A DNA stretch of 64,000 nt from Pseudonocardia abyssalis. GTDB taxonomy: Bacteria; Actinomycetota; Actinomycetes; Mycobacteriales; Pseudonocardiaceae. Below are positions 57,566 through 64,000 of the stretch, piece by piece. Made by a program: the position numbers and the translations under genes. Position 1 is the stretch's first letter; every line of letters starts with the position of its first letter. The notes beneath the pieces were generated by a model that worked only from the letters and a program-made list of their open reading frames with translations, ran no database searches and was not told where the DNA came from. The stretch spans positions 4,340,001-4,404,000 of the forward strand of contig NZ_JADQDK010000001.1 in the NCBI RefSeq assembly GCF_019263705.2. Reading direction: 5' to 3'.

Positions 57566-57798
57566 CCGGGGCGGAGAGCTTCCCGTGACTCGTTGCTGCG
57601 GGTAGTCACATTCGTAACTTCTGCCTCAGCTTTACCTCGCGTTGCGTACGTGGGACGCTGCGTGTGCAGGGGTGCGCAGCCCGCTCCGTACGACGTCAGG
57701 CGGGGTGGAACCGCGTCGGCGCGCCTCCGTCGCTGGTTGCGATTCGGCATCTACCGTCACCCGGACGGGGAGAGCCACAGAACGGTAGGAGGCCGCGG
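57566..57798 (+). other. Leader and promoter region of sepH
   Basis: About 230 bases with no convincing gene lie between the serC hairpin and sepH. A small inverted repeat GTGACT/AGTCAC (57585 and 57604) flanks a GC-rich loop. The GGAGG RBS at 57788 precedes the ATG. The relatively AT-rich stretch at 57600-57660 is the likeliest promoter site; I cannot fix -35/-10 elements. Confidence 0.4.
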
Positions 57799-59190
57799 AT
57801 GCGCGCGCTGCGGGTCGTCGGGATCACCGAGGGCGGCGATGTCGTCCTCGAGGACTCCGGCCGTCGCGAGCGTTTCACCGTGCCTGCCGACGAGCAGTTG
57901 CGCGCCGCCGCCCGGGGGGACCTGACCAGGCTCGGGCAGATCGCGATCGAGTTGGAGAGCCAGTTGCGCCCACGAGAGATCCAGGCCCGTATCCGCGCCG
58001 GAGCGTCCGTGGAGCAGGTCGCGTCGGCGGCCGGCGTGCCCATCCAGAAGATCGAGCGGTTCGCCTACCCGGTCCTGCTGGAGCGGTCCCGCACCGCCGA
58101 GGTGGCCCAGCGCGCGCACCCCGTGCGCACCGACGGCCCCGACGTCCGCACCCTCGGCGACGTCGTCGCCCACACGTTCGGCCTGCGCGGCCAGGAGTAC
58201 ACCGAGGCCGAGTGGGACTCCTGGAAGGGCGAGGACGGCAAGTGGATCGTCGCCCTGTCCTGGCGGGCCGGGCGCTCGGACAACCGCGCGCACTGGACGT
58301 TCCAGCCCGGTGCCCACGGCGGCACCGTCACCGCCGTCGACGAGCACGCCTCCGACCTGGTCGAGGGCCTGCCCGCCCGGCCGCTGCGCCCCGTCGGCCC
58401 GGTCATCGACATCGCCCGTCCCGAGGAGCTGCCCCCGACCCCGCAGCCGGCCGCCGAGCTGCGTGCCACCGGTTCCGACGTCGTCCGCGAGCGCTCACCG
58501 GAGTATCGCGCGCCCGAGTACCGGGGTGCGGAGCGTCGGGCGCCGCTGGACCGGACCCCCACCGACCGGCCCGCCCCCGACCGCACGACCGGCGACCGCA
58601 CCGTCCCCGACCGTCCCACCGGTGACCGTCCCACCGGTGACCGTCCGGTCGTCGACCGGACGGTCACCGACCGCGCCGCCACCGTCGAGCGCGAGTCCCT
58701 GGACCGGGGCCCGGCCACCGATCGCCCGGTCATCGAGCGCCCGGCCACCGACCGACCGGCCACCGGCCGCCCGGCCGTCGAGAGCGACGGCACCGACCGC
58801 CACGTCCCGACGCAGGCCGCACCCGCGGAGCCGGCCCCCGCCGCGCGCCGCGCCCCGGAGCCCACCACCCCGGAGCCCACCGCCCCGGAGCCCACCAACG
58901 CGGTCCCGGTCGCCGACGAGCCGGCCACCCCCGCTGCCACCCCCGCTGCCACCCCCGCTGCCACCGAGGCGGCCCCGGTCGCCACCGGGCCCGCCGCCGC
59001 GCCGGACAAGGACGCCGAGCCCGCCGCGCCTGCGGCCGAGCACGCCCCACCCGCCCAGCGCCAGGCGGAGCCGCCAGCCGAGACCCCCGCTCCCGAGCCC
59101 GCCCCGACGGCCGCACGCCGCACGAAGAAGGGCAAGCCCGTCATGCCCTCCTGGGACGAGGTGCTCCTCGGGGTCCGCGGCCAGCGCTGA
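57799..59190 (+). CDS. sepH: Septation protein SepH
   Basis: This 463-residue DUF3071 protein is expected to bind FtsZ and promote Z-ring assembly. It has the N-terminal domain MRALRVVGITEGGDVVLEDS and the helix-turn-helix-like LRPREIQARIRAGASVEQVA. The disordered middle is about 230 residues long and full of DRP/DRT repeats and Pro/Ala tracts. The conserved C-terminal patch is KPVMPSWDEVLLGVRG. The middle is longer and more repetitive than in many relatives. Confidence 0.92.
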   Translation: MRALRVVGITEGGDVVLEDSGRRERFTVPADEQLRAAARGDLTRLGQIAIELESQLRPREIQARIRAGASVEQVASAAGVPIQKIERFAYPVLLERSRTAEVAQRAHPVRTDGPDVRTLGDVVAHTFGLRGQEYTEAEWDSWKGEDGKWIVALSWRAGRSDNRAHWTFQPGAHGGTVTAVDEHASDLVEGLPARPLRPVGPVIDIARPEELPPTPQPAAELRATGSDVVRERSPEYRAPEYRGAERRAPLDRTPTDRPAPDRTTGDRTVPDRPTGDRPTGDRPVVDRTVTDRAATVERESLDRGPATDRPVIERPATDRPATGRPAVESDGTDRHVPTQAAPAEPAPAARRAPEPTTPEPTAPEPTNAVPVADEPATPAATPAATPAATEAAPVATGPAAAPDKDAEPAAPAAEHAPPAQRQAEPPAETPAPEPAPTAARRTKKGKPVMPSWDEVLLGVRGQR

Positions 59191-59196
59191 CGGCCG

Positions 59197-59772
59197 TCAA
59201 CCCAGCAGGGACACCAGCAGGACGACCCACGCCGCCACCAGCCCGACGGCGGCGCCGATCGCGGGCCAGCGCCAGAACGGCACGGTGCTCAGCAGGTAGA
59301 GCGACGGCGCCAACCCCAGCCCGACGAGCAGGTTCGCCGGCACCCACAGCAACCCGAACGCCTCGGCGAACGCACTGCTGAGCTGCACGTCCCCGATCGT
59401 GACGAGCACCGCGAAGAACGCCGCGATCGGCAGGCCGGTGCCCCAGGGCGTCGGACCCGGGGGTTCGACGGCGAGCGAGCGCCGGCGACCGTCCGCGCGC
59501 GGCACGGGCGACGGGAGGGCCCGAACGGACTCCACGACGCCGCTCATCGGGTCGACGTACTCCACGGGGCGCCCACGCACCCCGGCGACGCGGGAGGCGA
59601 GCTGGCGGCCCCTGCGGCGCACGAGCTCGCGCTCGTCGGGCATCCCGGAACGCCCCGCGGCCACGGCGAACGCCGCCCACTCGCGCAGGGCGGCGTTCAG
59701 CTCGTCGGGTAGGGGCGGGTCCTCCGGCCGGCGGTCCCCGAGTTCCACCCGGCCCCCCGCGGCCCGCAACAC
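59197..59772 (-). CDS. DUF2537 membrane protein
   Basis: This protein of about 191 residues has an N-terminal soluble part (LPDELNAALREWAAFAVAAG, VEYVDPMSGVVESV) and three or four C-terminal helices (GLPIAAFFAVLVTIGDVQL, LLWVPANLLVGLGLAPSLYLL). It is the actinobacterial DUF2537 protein encoded between sepH and a TrmH gene. Function is unknown. The GTG start lies 4 bases after the TrmH stop. Confidence 0.75.
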   Translation of the reverse strand: MLRAAGGRVELGDRRPEDPPLPDELNAALREWAAFAVAAGRSGMPDERELVRRRGRQLASRVAGVRGRPVEYVDPMSGVVESVRALPSPVPRADGRRRSLAVEPPGPTPWGTGLPIAAFFAVLVTIGDVQLSSAFAEAFGLLWVPANLLVGLGLAPSLYLLSTVPFWRWPAIGAAVGLVAAWVVLLVSLLG

Positions 59773-59776
59773 CCGA

Positions 59777-60589
59777 TCAGGATACGACCGCGCCGATCGC
59801 GTGGAACGCGACCGCGCCGGCCGTTGCCACATTGAGTGAATCGACGCCCGATGCCATCGGGATCCGCACGCGCAGGTCGGCCGCGGCCAGTGCGTCGTCG
59901 GTGAGCCCCGGACCCTCGGCGCCGAGCAGCACCGCCACCCGCCTGCCTGCGAGCCCGGCCGCGGCGAGCGCGACGGCGTCCGGCGCGGGGGTCAGCGCCG
60001 CCACCCGCAGGCCCGCCTCGCGCAGCAGCCCCAACGAGTCCGGCCACGGGCCCGTCAGCTCGGCGAACGGCACGCGCAGCACGTGGCCCATCGAGACGCG
60101 GACGCTACGCCGGTAGAGGGGGTCGGCACAGCGCGGGCCGAGCAGCACCCCGTCGACGCCCAGCGCGGCGGCGTTGCGGAACAGTGAGCCGAGGTTCTCG
60201 TGGTCGTTCACGCCCTCCAGCACGGCGAGCGAGCGGGCGGTGCGGGCCAGCGCCGACACGTCGACCGGGGCGGCGCGGTCGGCGACGGCGAGGACACCGC
60301 GGTTGAGGTGGAAGCCGACCGCCGTCGCCATGGTGTCGGCATCGGCCGCGTAGGCGGGGACGTCGTGCGCCGCGAGGTCGTCGGCGAGCTCCTCGAGGCG
60401 CCGCGGGACCCCGAGCAGCGACCGGACGGGGTACGGCGAGGCCAGCAACCGGCGCACCACGACCACCCCCTCGGCGATGACGAGACCGCGCCCGCCGGGC
60501 CGGTCCGGGCGGCGGTCGGCGGTCGTCAGGTCGCGGTAGTCGTCCAGCCGGGGGTCGGCCGGGTCGACGACGGGGGTGAGGGTGGCCAC
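59777..60589 (-). CDS. TrmH/SpoU-family RNA 2'-O-methyltransferase
   Basis: This 270-residue protein has an N-terminal substrate-binding domain (GLVIAEGVVVVRRLLASPYP) and the SPOUT knot domain with LEGVNDHENLGSLFRNAAALG, GAEGPGLTDDAL and the SAM-binding end IPMASGVDSLNVATAGAVAFH. The RNA target, 23S rRNA or tRNA, cannot be told from sequence. Start is GTG. Confidence 0.9.
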   Translation of the reverse strand: MATLTPVVDPADPRLDDYRDLTTADRRPDRPGGRGLVIAEGVVVVRRLLASPYPVRSLLGVPRRLEELADDLAAHDVPAYAADADTMATAVGFHLNRGVLAVADRAAPVDVSALARTARSLAVLEGVNDHENLGSLFRNAAALGVDGVLLGPRCADPLYRRSVRVSMGHVLRVPFAELTGPWPDSLGLLREAGLRVAALTPAPDAVALAAAGLAGRRVAVLLGAEGPGLTDDALAAADLRVRIPMASGVDSLNVATAGAVAFHAIGAVVS

Positions 60590-60742
60590 GGGCGGATGGT
60601 CCCAGGTCGTCTGTCAACGTCGATCACGCCTCATCCGGTCGGCCGTAGCGGCATTCGTAGCCGTGTGTCACGGTGGACCACTCGCCCGTTCGGCCACCGC
60701 CGGACCGGGCTCGGCCCGGGGGGCGAGGAGGCAGTGTCACGT
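60590..60742. promoter_or_regulatory. Divergent TrmH / GCS2-ligase control region
   Basis: 153 bases lie between the two starts. The RBS GAGGAGG at 60725-60731 serves the ligase gene. No clear operator is visible. Confidence 0.4.
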
Positions 60743-62251
60743 ATGGGCCAGGACGTCGACCGGACCACGTTCAGTCGGCGAGACCGCCAGAACTACCGCG
60801 CCAAGGTGCAGCGCTGCCTCGACGCACTGGCCGTGCTGCTGAAGGAACACACCTTCGCCCGTGACGAGCCGATGACCGGCCTCGAGGTCGAGCTCAACCT
60901 CGTCGATCACGATCTCGCCCCGTCCGCCTCGGGTGCCGCCGTACTCGAGACGATGGGTGCGAGCGAGTTCCAGTCGGAGCTCGGACAGTGGAACCTCGAG
61001 CTCAACCTGCCCCCGCGGCCCCTGCCCGGCGACCACTGGCGGCGCCTGGAGCACCAGCTGCTCGACGAGCTCGCCACCGCCCGCTCCAGCGCGCTCGAGC
61101 ACGGGGCGCAGCTCGCCGTCATCGGCATCCTGCCCACGCTGGAGAACCGGCACCTCGTCGCCGACCTGCTCTCGCCCGACAGCCGCTACACGATGCTCAA
61201 CGAGCAGATGCTGTCCGCGCGCGGCGAGCCGATCCGCCTCGACATCGCCGGCGACGACCCGTCCGGGCGCCACGACGTCGCGCCCGAGCACCTCGTCGCC
61301 GACTTCGACTCGATCGCCCCCGAGGCCGCCTGCACCTCGATGCAGCTGCACCTGCAGGTCCCGCCCGACTCGTTCGCGGCGTACTGGAACGCGGCGCAGT
61401 GCCTCGCGGGCGTCCAGCTCGCCGTCGGCGCCAACTCGCCGTTCCTGCTCGGCTCACGGCTGTGGGCGGAGACGCGGATCCCGCTGTTCGAGCAGTCCTG
61501 CGACGTGCGCACGCCCGAGCTGCGCAACCAGGGCGTGCGGCCGCGGGTCTGGTTCGGGGAGCGGTGGATCACCTCCGTGCTCGACCTGTTCGCCGAGAAC
61601 ACGCGCTACTTCCCCGCGCTGATGCCCGTGGCGGAGGACAACGACCCGTTCGCGGAGCTGGAGGCGGGGATCGCCCCGGGGCTCGACGAACTGCGGCTGC
61701 ACAACGGCACGATCTGGCGCTGGAACCGCCCCGTCTACGACATCGCCGACGGCGTGCCGCACCTGCGGGTGGAGAACCGGGTGCTGCCGGCCGGCCCCAC
61801 GGTCGTCGACATGGTGGCCAACGCGCTGTTCTTCTACGGTCTGCTGCGCGAGCTCGTGGAGGCCGAGCGGCCGCTGTGGAGCTCGATGTCGTTCGAGGCG
61901 GCCGAGGAGAACTTCACGACGGCGGCGCGGCACGGGCTCGACGGGCCCCTGTACTGGCCGGGCAACGGCTGGATCCGGCCCGACGAGCTGGTGCTGCGCA
62001 AGCTGCTGCCGCAGGCGGCGTCCGGGCTGGCCCGGTGGGGCGTCACGACCGAGGTGGCAGAGCGGTACCTGGGCGTGATCGAGCGGCGCTGCGTGGAGCG
62101 GCGGACCGGGGCGTCCTGGCAGCTCGACACGGTCGCCGCCCTGGAGGCCCGCGGCGCCGACCGCCCGGCCGCGCTGCGCGGGATGCTCGCGCGCTACCTG
62201 GAGTCCTCGGCGGCCAACGAACCGGTGCACGACTGGCCGGTCCCCGCCTGA
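60743..62251 (+). CDS. Glutamate-cysteine ligase family (GCS2) protein
   Basis: This 502-residue protein shares the ATP-grasp-like glutamate-cysteine ligase fold: PMTGLEVELNLVDHDLAPSA (ATP/Glu-binding Glu region), SELGQWNLELNLPPRPL, CTSMQLHLQVP, and HNGTIWRWNRPVYDIADGV with LRVENRVLPAGPTVVDM. Actinobacterial members of this long type are separate from mycothiol synthesis; EgtA-like gamma-glutamylcysteine formation for ergothioneine or a modified-peptide role are possibilities. A GTG three codons upstream is too close to the RBS. Confidence 0.82.
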   Translation: MGQDVDRTTFSRRDRQNYRAKVQRCLDALAVLLKEHTFARDEPMTGLEVELNLVDHDLAPSASGAAVLETMGASEFQSELGQWNLELNLPPRPLPGDHWRRLEHQLLDELATARSSALEHGAQLAVIGILPTLENRHLVADLLSPDSRYTMLNEQMLSARGEPIRLDIAGDDPSGRHDVAPEHLVADFDSIAPEAACTSMQLHLQVPPDSFAAYWNAAQCLAGVQLAVGANSPFLLGSRLWAETRIPLFEQSCDVRTPELRNQGVRPRVWFGERWITSVLDLFAENTRYFPALMPVAEDNDPFAELEAGIAPGLDELRLHNGTIWRWNRPVYDIADGVPHLRVENRVLPAGPTVVDMVANALFFYGLLRELVEAERPLWSSMSFEAAEENFTTAARHGLDGPLYWPGNGWIRPDELVLRKLLPQAASGLARWGVTTEVAERYLGVIERRCVERRTGASWQLDTVAALEARGADRPAALRGMLARYLESSAANEPVHDWPVPA

Positions 62252-62469
62252 CCCGTTCGCTCCCGCACACACTTTCCCGGAACGCCCACGGGCGCGACGG
62301 CGGGTTCCTAGTGTCCCGTCCGTCCTGAGCGCGGCCCCGCACGGCCGCCGGAGTCCCGTCCGACCCCGTGGCCGCCCCCGTCGGGCGACGCGGGTGCCGC
62401 ACGCCCGTTCCCCGGGGGAACCATGCCCACGCGCCCCACCCGCCGTCCCGGCCCGCCGCGGTGAGGGCC

Positions 62470-63267
62470 GTGTCCCGCTTCCGGATCTTCGGGCGCTCCC
62501 CCGAGCCGCCGCCGTACCCGGCACCGCCCCACCCCGCGGCGCCGTACGGTCCGCCGCCCGGTGCGTGGCCGTCCGCCGGCGGGCCGCCGGTGACCGCACC
62601 GCCGCCGCCGTCCGCGTGGCCGTCCGTGGGGCCTCCGTCCACGGTCCGGCCCCGGGCCGAAGCGTCCGGCCGCAGCCCCCGCGACGACCCGCCGACCGAC
62701 CCGTTCGGCTTCCCGCCGATCCCCGCGGTCGCCGCGGCCCGGCCCGACCCGGCCGAGGCGGCGGCGCTCGCCGGGGCGTTCGCCGTCGACTACCTGTCCT
62801 GGGACGAGGACGACCCGGGCCGTCGCGGCCTCGTGCTGCGCGACTACCTGCCCTCCCCCGGGCGCGACCCGGCCCGGCTCGGCTGGTCCGGGTCGGGGCG
62901 CCAGCGCGCGGAGTTCGCGCTGCCCGGGTTCGTGCGGGCCGACGGCGAGGGCCGGGTGCTCGTCGACGTGCGGGTTCGGGTCACGCCGTACCGCGCCGTC
63001 GGCGAGCACGGTCCGGACCCGACCCCCGACCCCGGGGTCGCCGGCATCCCGGCCGTCGCGCCCGCCCCGACCGGGCGCGGCTGGCGCAGCCTCGCGTCGT
63101 ACTGGATCCGGATCAACGTGCCGGTGGCCGTCGAGGGGGAGCGGCTGGTCGTCGACGCCTGGGAGGAGACGCTGGGCGAGGAACCCGCCGCGCCCGCCCC
63201 CCGCACCTCCGACGACCACTCCCTCGCCGACGACGACCCGCTCGCCGCCCCCGGGAGCGCGTGGTGA
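62470..63267 (+). CDS. Proline-rich protein with a possible TcpC-like domain
   Basis: This protein of about 265 residues has a Pro-rich N-terminal third (PEPPPYPAPPHPAAPYG) and a C-terminal domain with AFAVDYLSWDEDDPGRRGL, RAEFALPGFVRADGEGRVLV and SLASYWIRINVPVAVEGERL. The pattern recalls TcpC-like (NTF2-fold) conjugation proteins of actinobacteria, but no membrane helix is visible and the match is from memory. Its stop overlaps the GTG of the next gene. The start is uncertain (GTG at 62461 is an alternative). Confidence 0.5.
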   Translation: MSRFRIFGRSPEPPPYPAPPHPAAPYGPPPGAWPSAGGPPVTAPPPPSAWPSVGPPSTVRPRAEASGRSPRDDPPTDPFGFPPIPAVAAARPDPAEAAALAGAFAVDYLSWDEDDPGRRGLVLRDYLPSPGRDPARLGWSGSGRQRAEFALPGFVRADGEGRVLVDVRVRVTPYRAVGEHGPDPTPDPGVAGIPAVAPAPTGRGWRSLASYWIRINVPVAVEGERLVVDAWEETLGEEPAAPAPRTSDDHSLADDDPLAAPGSAW

Positions 63268-63986
63268 GGCCGCCGGTGGTCGTGGGAGTCGCGCCGGGGG
63301 TGGGCACGAGCACGCTCGCCGCGGCGCTGCACGGCGTCGACGGCGGGGTGATCGGTGGGGACCCGGTCGATGTACTGGTCTGCCGGGTCGACTCGTTCGC
63401 ACTCGCCGCCGCCGTCGGGGCCCCGGTGCTGGCGGTGGTCGCCGACCGGCCGCCCCGGCTCGACCGGTTCGGCGCGGTCGTCGCGGTTCCCGACATCGCG
63501 GCCTGGCACGGGCTCGACGCCCCGGAGGTCGCCGGGCTGCTGGCCGTCGCCCCGCCCCACCGCCCGGCCCGGCTGGTGCCCTACATCGACGCGCTCCTGG
63601 AGATCGCGTCGGCCGTCGTCGCGTCCGGGGCGCTCGGCCACCCCTCCCGGCCCGTCGTGATGGACGGGCCGCGGCCGACGCCGGTCGCGCTCCCCGTCGC
63701 ACCTCCGGCCGCCCCGCCTCCGGTTGCCGGGCGAGCCACCCGCCTGCCCGCTGCTCCGGCCGTCCCCGTCCCGGCGCGGGCCGTCGAGCGACCGCTGTGG
63801 CGGGGGCTGCAGGCGGTGCAGCGGGAGCCGGTGCTGCTCCGGGCACCCACAGCACCCCCGGTCCCGGTGCACCGATGGACCGGCACCCCGCCGGTGCCGG
63901 TGTCGGGGCGACCGCTGCGGCTGCGGGCGGAGGGACCCTCCCGGGATCTCGACGACGACGCGCTCGAGTCGATGCGGACCGGCTGA
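63264..63986 (+). CDS. Protein with a lysine-less P-loop-like N-terminus
   Basis: This 240-residue protein starts VVVGVAPGVGTSTLAAALHG, a Walker-A-like loop in which the usual Lys is Thr, followed by strands (VDVLVCRVDS, VLAVVADRPPRLDRFGAVVAV) of a ParA/MinD-like fold. The last ~100 residues are Pro/Arg-rich. It cannot bind ATP in the classical way. It overlaps the preceding gene and probably belongs to the same operon, which runs off the window. Confidence 0.55.
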   Translation: MRPPVVVGVAPGVGTSTLAAALHGVDGGVIGGDPVDVLVCRVDSFALAAAVGAPVLAVVADRPPRLDRFGAVVAVPDIAAWHGLDAPEVAGLLAVAPPHRPARLVPYIDALLEIASAVVASGALGHPSRPVVMDGPRPTPVALPVAPPAAPPPVAGRATRLPAAPAVPVPARAVERPLWRGLQAVQREPVLLRAPTAPPVPVHRWTGTPPVPVSGRPLRLRAEGPSRDLDDDALESMRTG

Positions 63987-63989
63987 CCG

Positions 63990-64000
63990 ATGCCCCCGTC
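63990..64000 (+). CDS. Possible start of a further gene, cut by the window end
   Basis: ATG follows the preceding stop by three bases. Only the first codons (ATGCCCCCGTC) are visible, so neither product nor reality of the gene can be judged. Confidence 0.25.

Noticed and set aside
57566..57798. A small gene or ncRNA upstream of sepH
   Set aside because: Open frames here have no RBS and atypical composition; the region is more simply a promoter and leader.

Overview
The window reads as chromosomal DNA of a very GC-rich actinobacterium, most likely a Pseudonocardia or close relative within the Pseudonocardiaceae. The signs are GTG/TTG starts with 4-base stop/start overlaps, mycothiol-dependent formaldehyde oxidation, a SepH septation protein, a block gltA - citA/pdxH - serC - sepH - DUF2537 - TrmH that resembles mycobacterial gene order, and an actinobacterial propane monooxygenase cluster. 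I see no transposase, integrase, phage, rRNA, tRNA or CRISPR locus.

Layout. 0-4.7 kb: a hydroxyquinol module (FAD phenol hydroxylase, hydroxyquinol 1,2-dioxygenase, maleylacetate reductase) divergent from a LysR regulator. 4.7-9.3 kb: two ABC export systems (one with a YtrA-type GntR repressor and a clear operator), a Dabb protein and a GAF-ANTAR antiterminator. 9.3-16.6 kb: DedA, DUF1330 and GDSL proteins, a fadB/fadA pair divergent from a MerR regulator, then cupin, thioesterase and a degenerate isochorismatase-like gene. 16.7-23.9 kb: a small zinc-finger protein, fumarylacetoacetase, a TetR-controlled SRPBCC/DUF2867/DUF3224 operon, an enoyl-CoA hydratase, mscR plus its metallo-beta-lactamase partner, and a Phd/PIN toxin-antitoxin pair whose toxin looks truncated. 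23.8-31.6 kb: an MFS exporter and mtnA, then an MntR-type regulator with a complete Mn/Zn ABC importer and a GGCT-fold protein.

31.6-42.6 kb is the centrepiece. One minus-strand operon encodes a soluble diiron monooxygenase of the PrmABCD/MimABCD type (hydroxylase alpha, reductase, hydroxylase beta, coupling protein), a dedicated GroEL-like chaperonin, an amidohydrolase-fold protein that has lost its metal ligands, and an MHS-family transporter. It is divergent from an AcoR/MimR-type activator whose AAA+ domain lacks the sigma-54 contact loop. Overlapping palindromes lie in the shared promoter region, and strong stem-loops sit inside the operon after the alpha gene and before the chaperonin gene.

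42.6-64 kb: a Nat-type ABC exporter, a membrane-anchored GH6 protein, a proline-rich sunset-domain protein, photolyase, citrate synthase, an arginase-family hydrolase, a decayed amino-acid permease, an MFS exporter, pdxH, a second citrate synthase, another MFS transporter, serC, sepH, DUF2537, a TrmH methyltransferase, a GCS2-family ligase, and at the edge the start of a cluster with a possible TcpC-like protein and a protein with a lysine-less P-loop.

Repeats are a second theme. A 22-bp-period repeat lies at the window edge and, in seven units, inside the MFS gene near 24.4 kb. Long near-perfect hairpins act as intergenic terminators, and two of them, 9 kb apart, share the same 17-base arm core.
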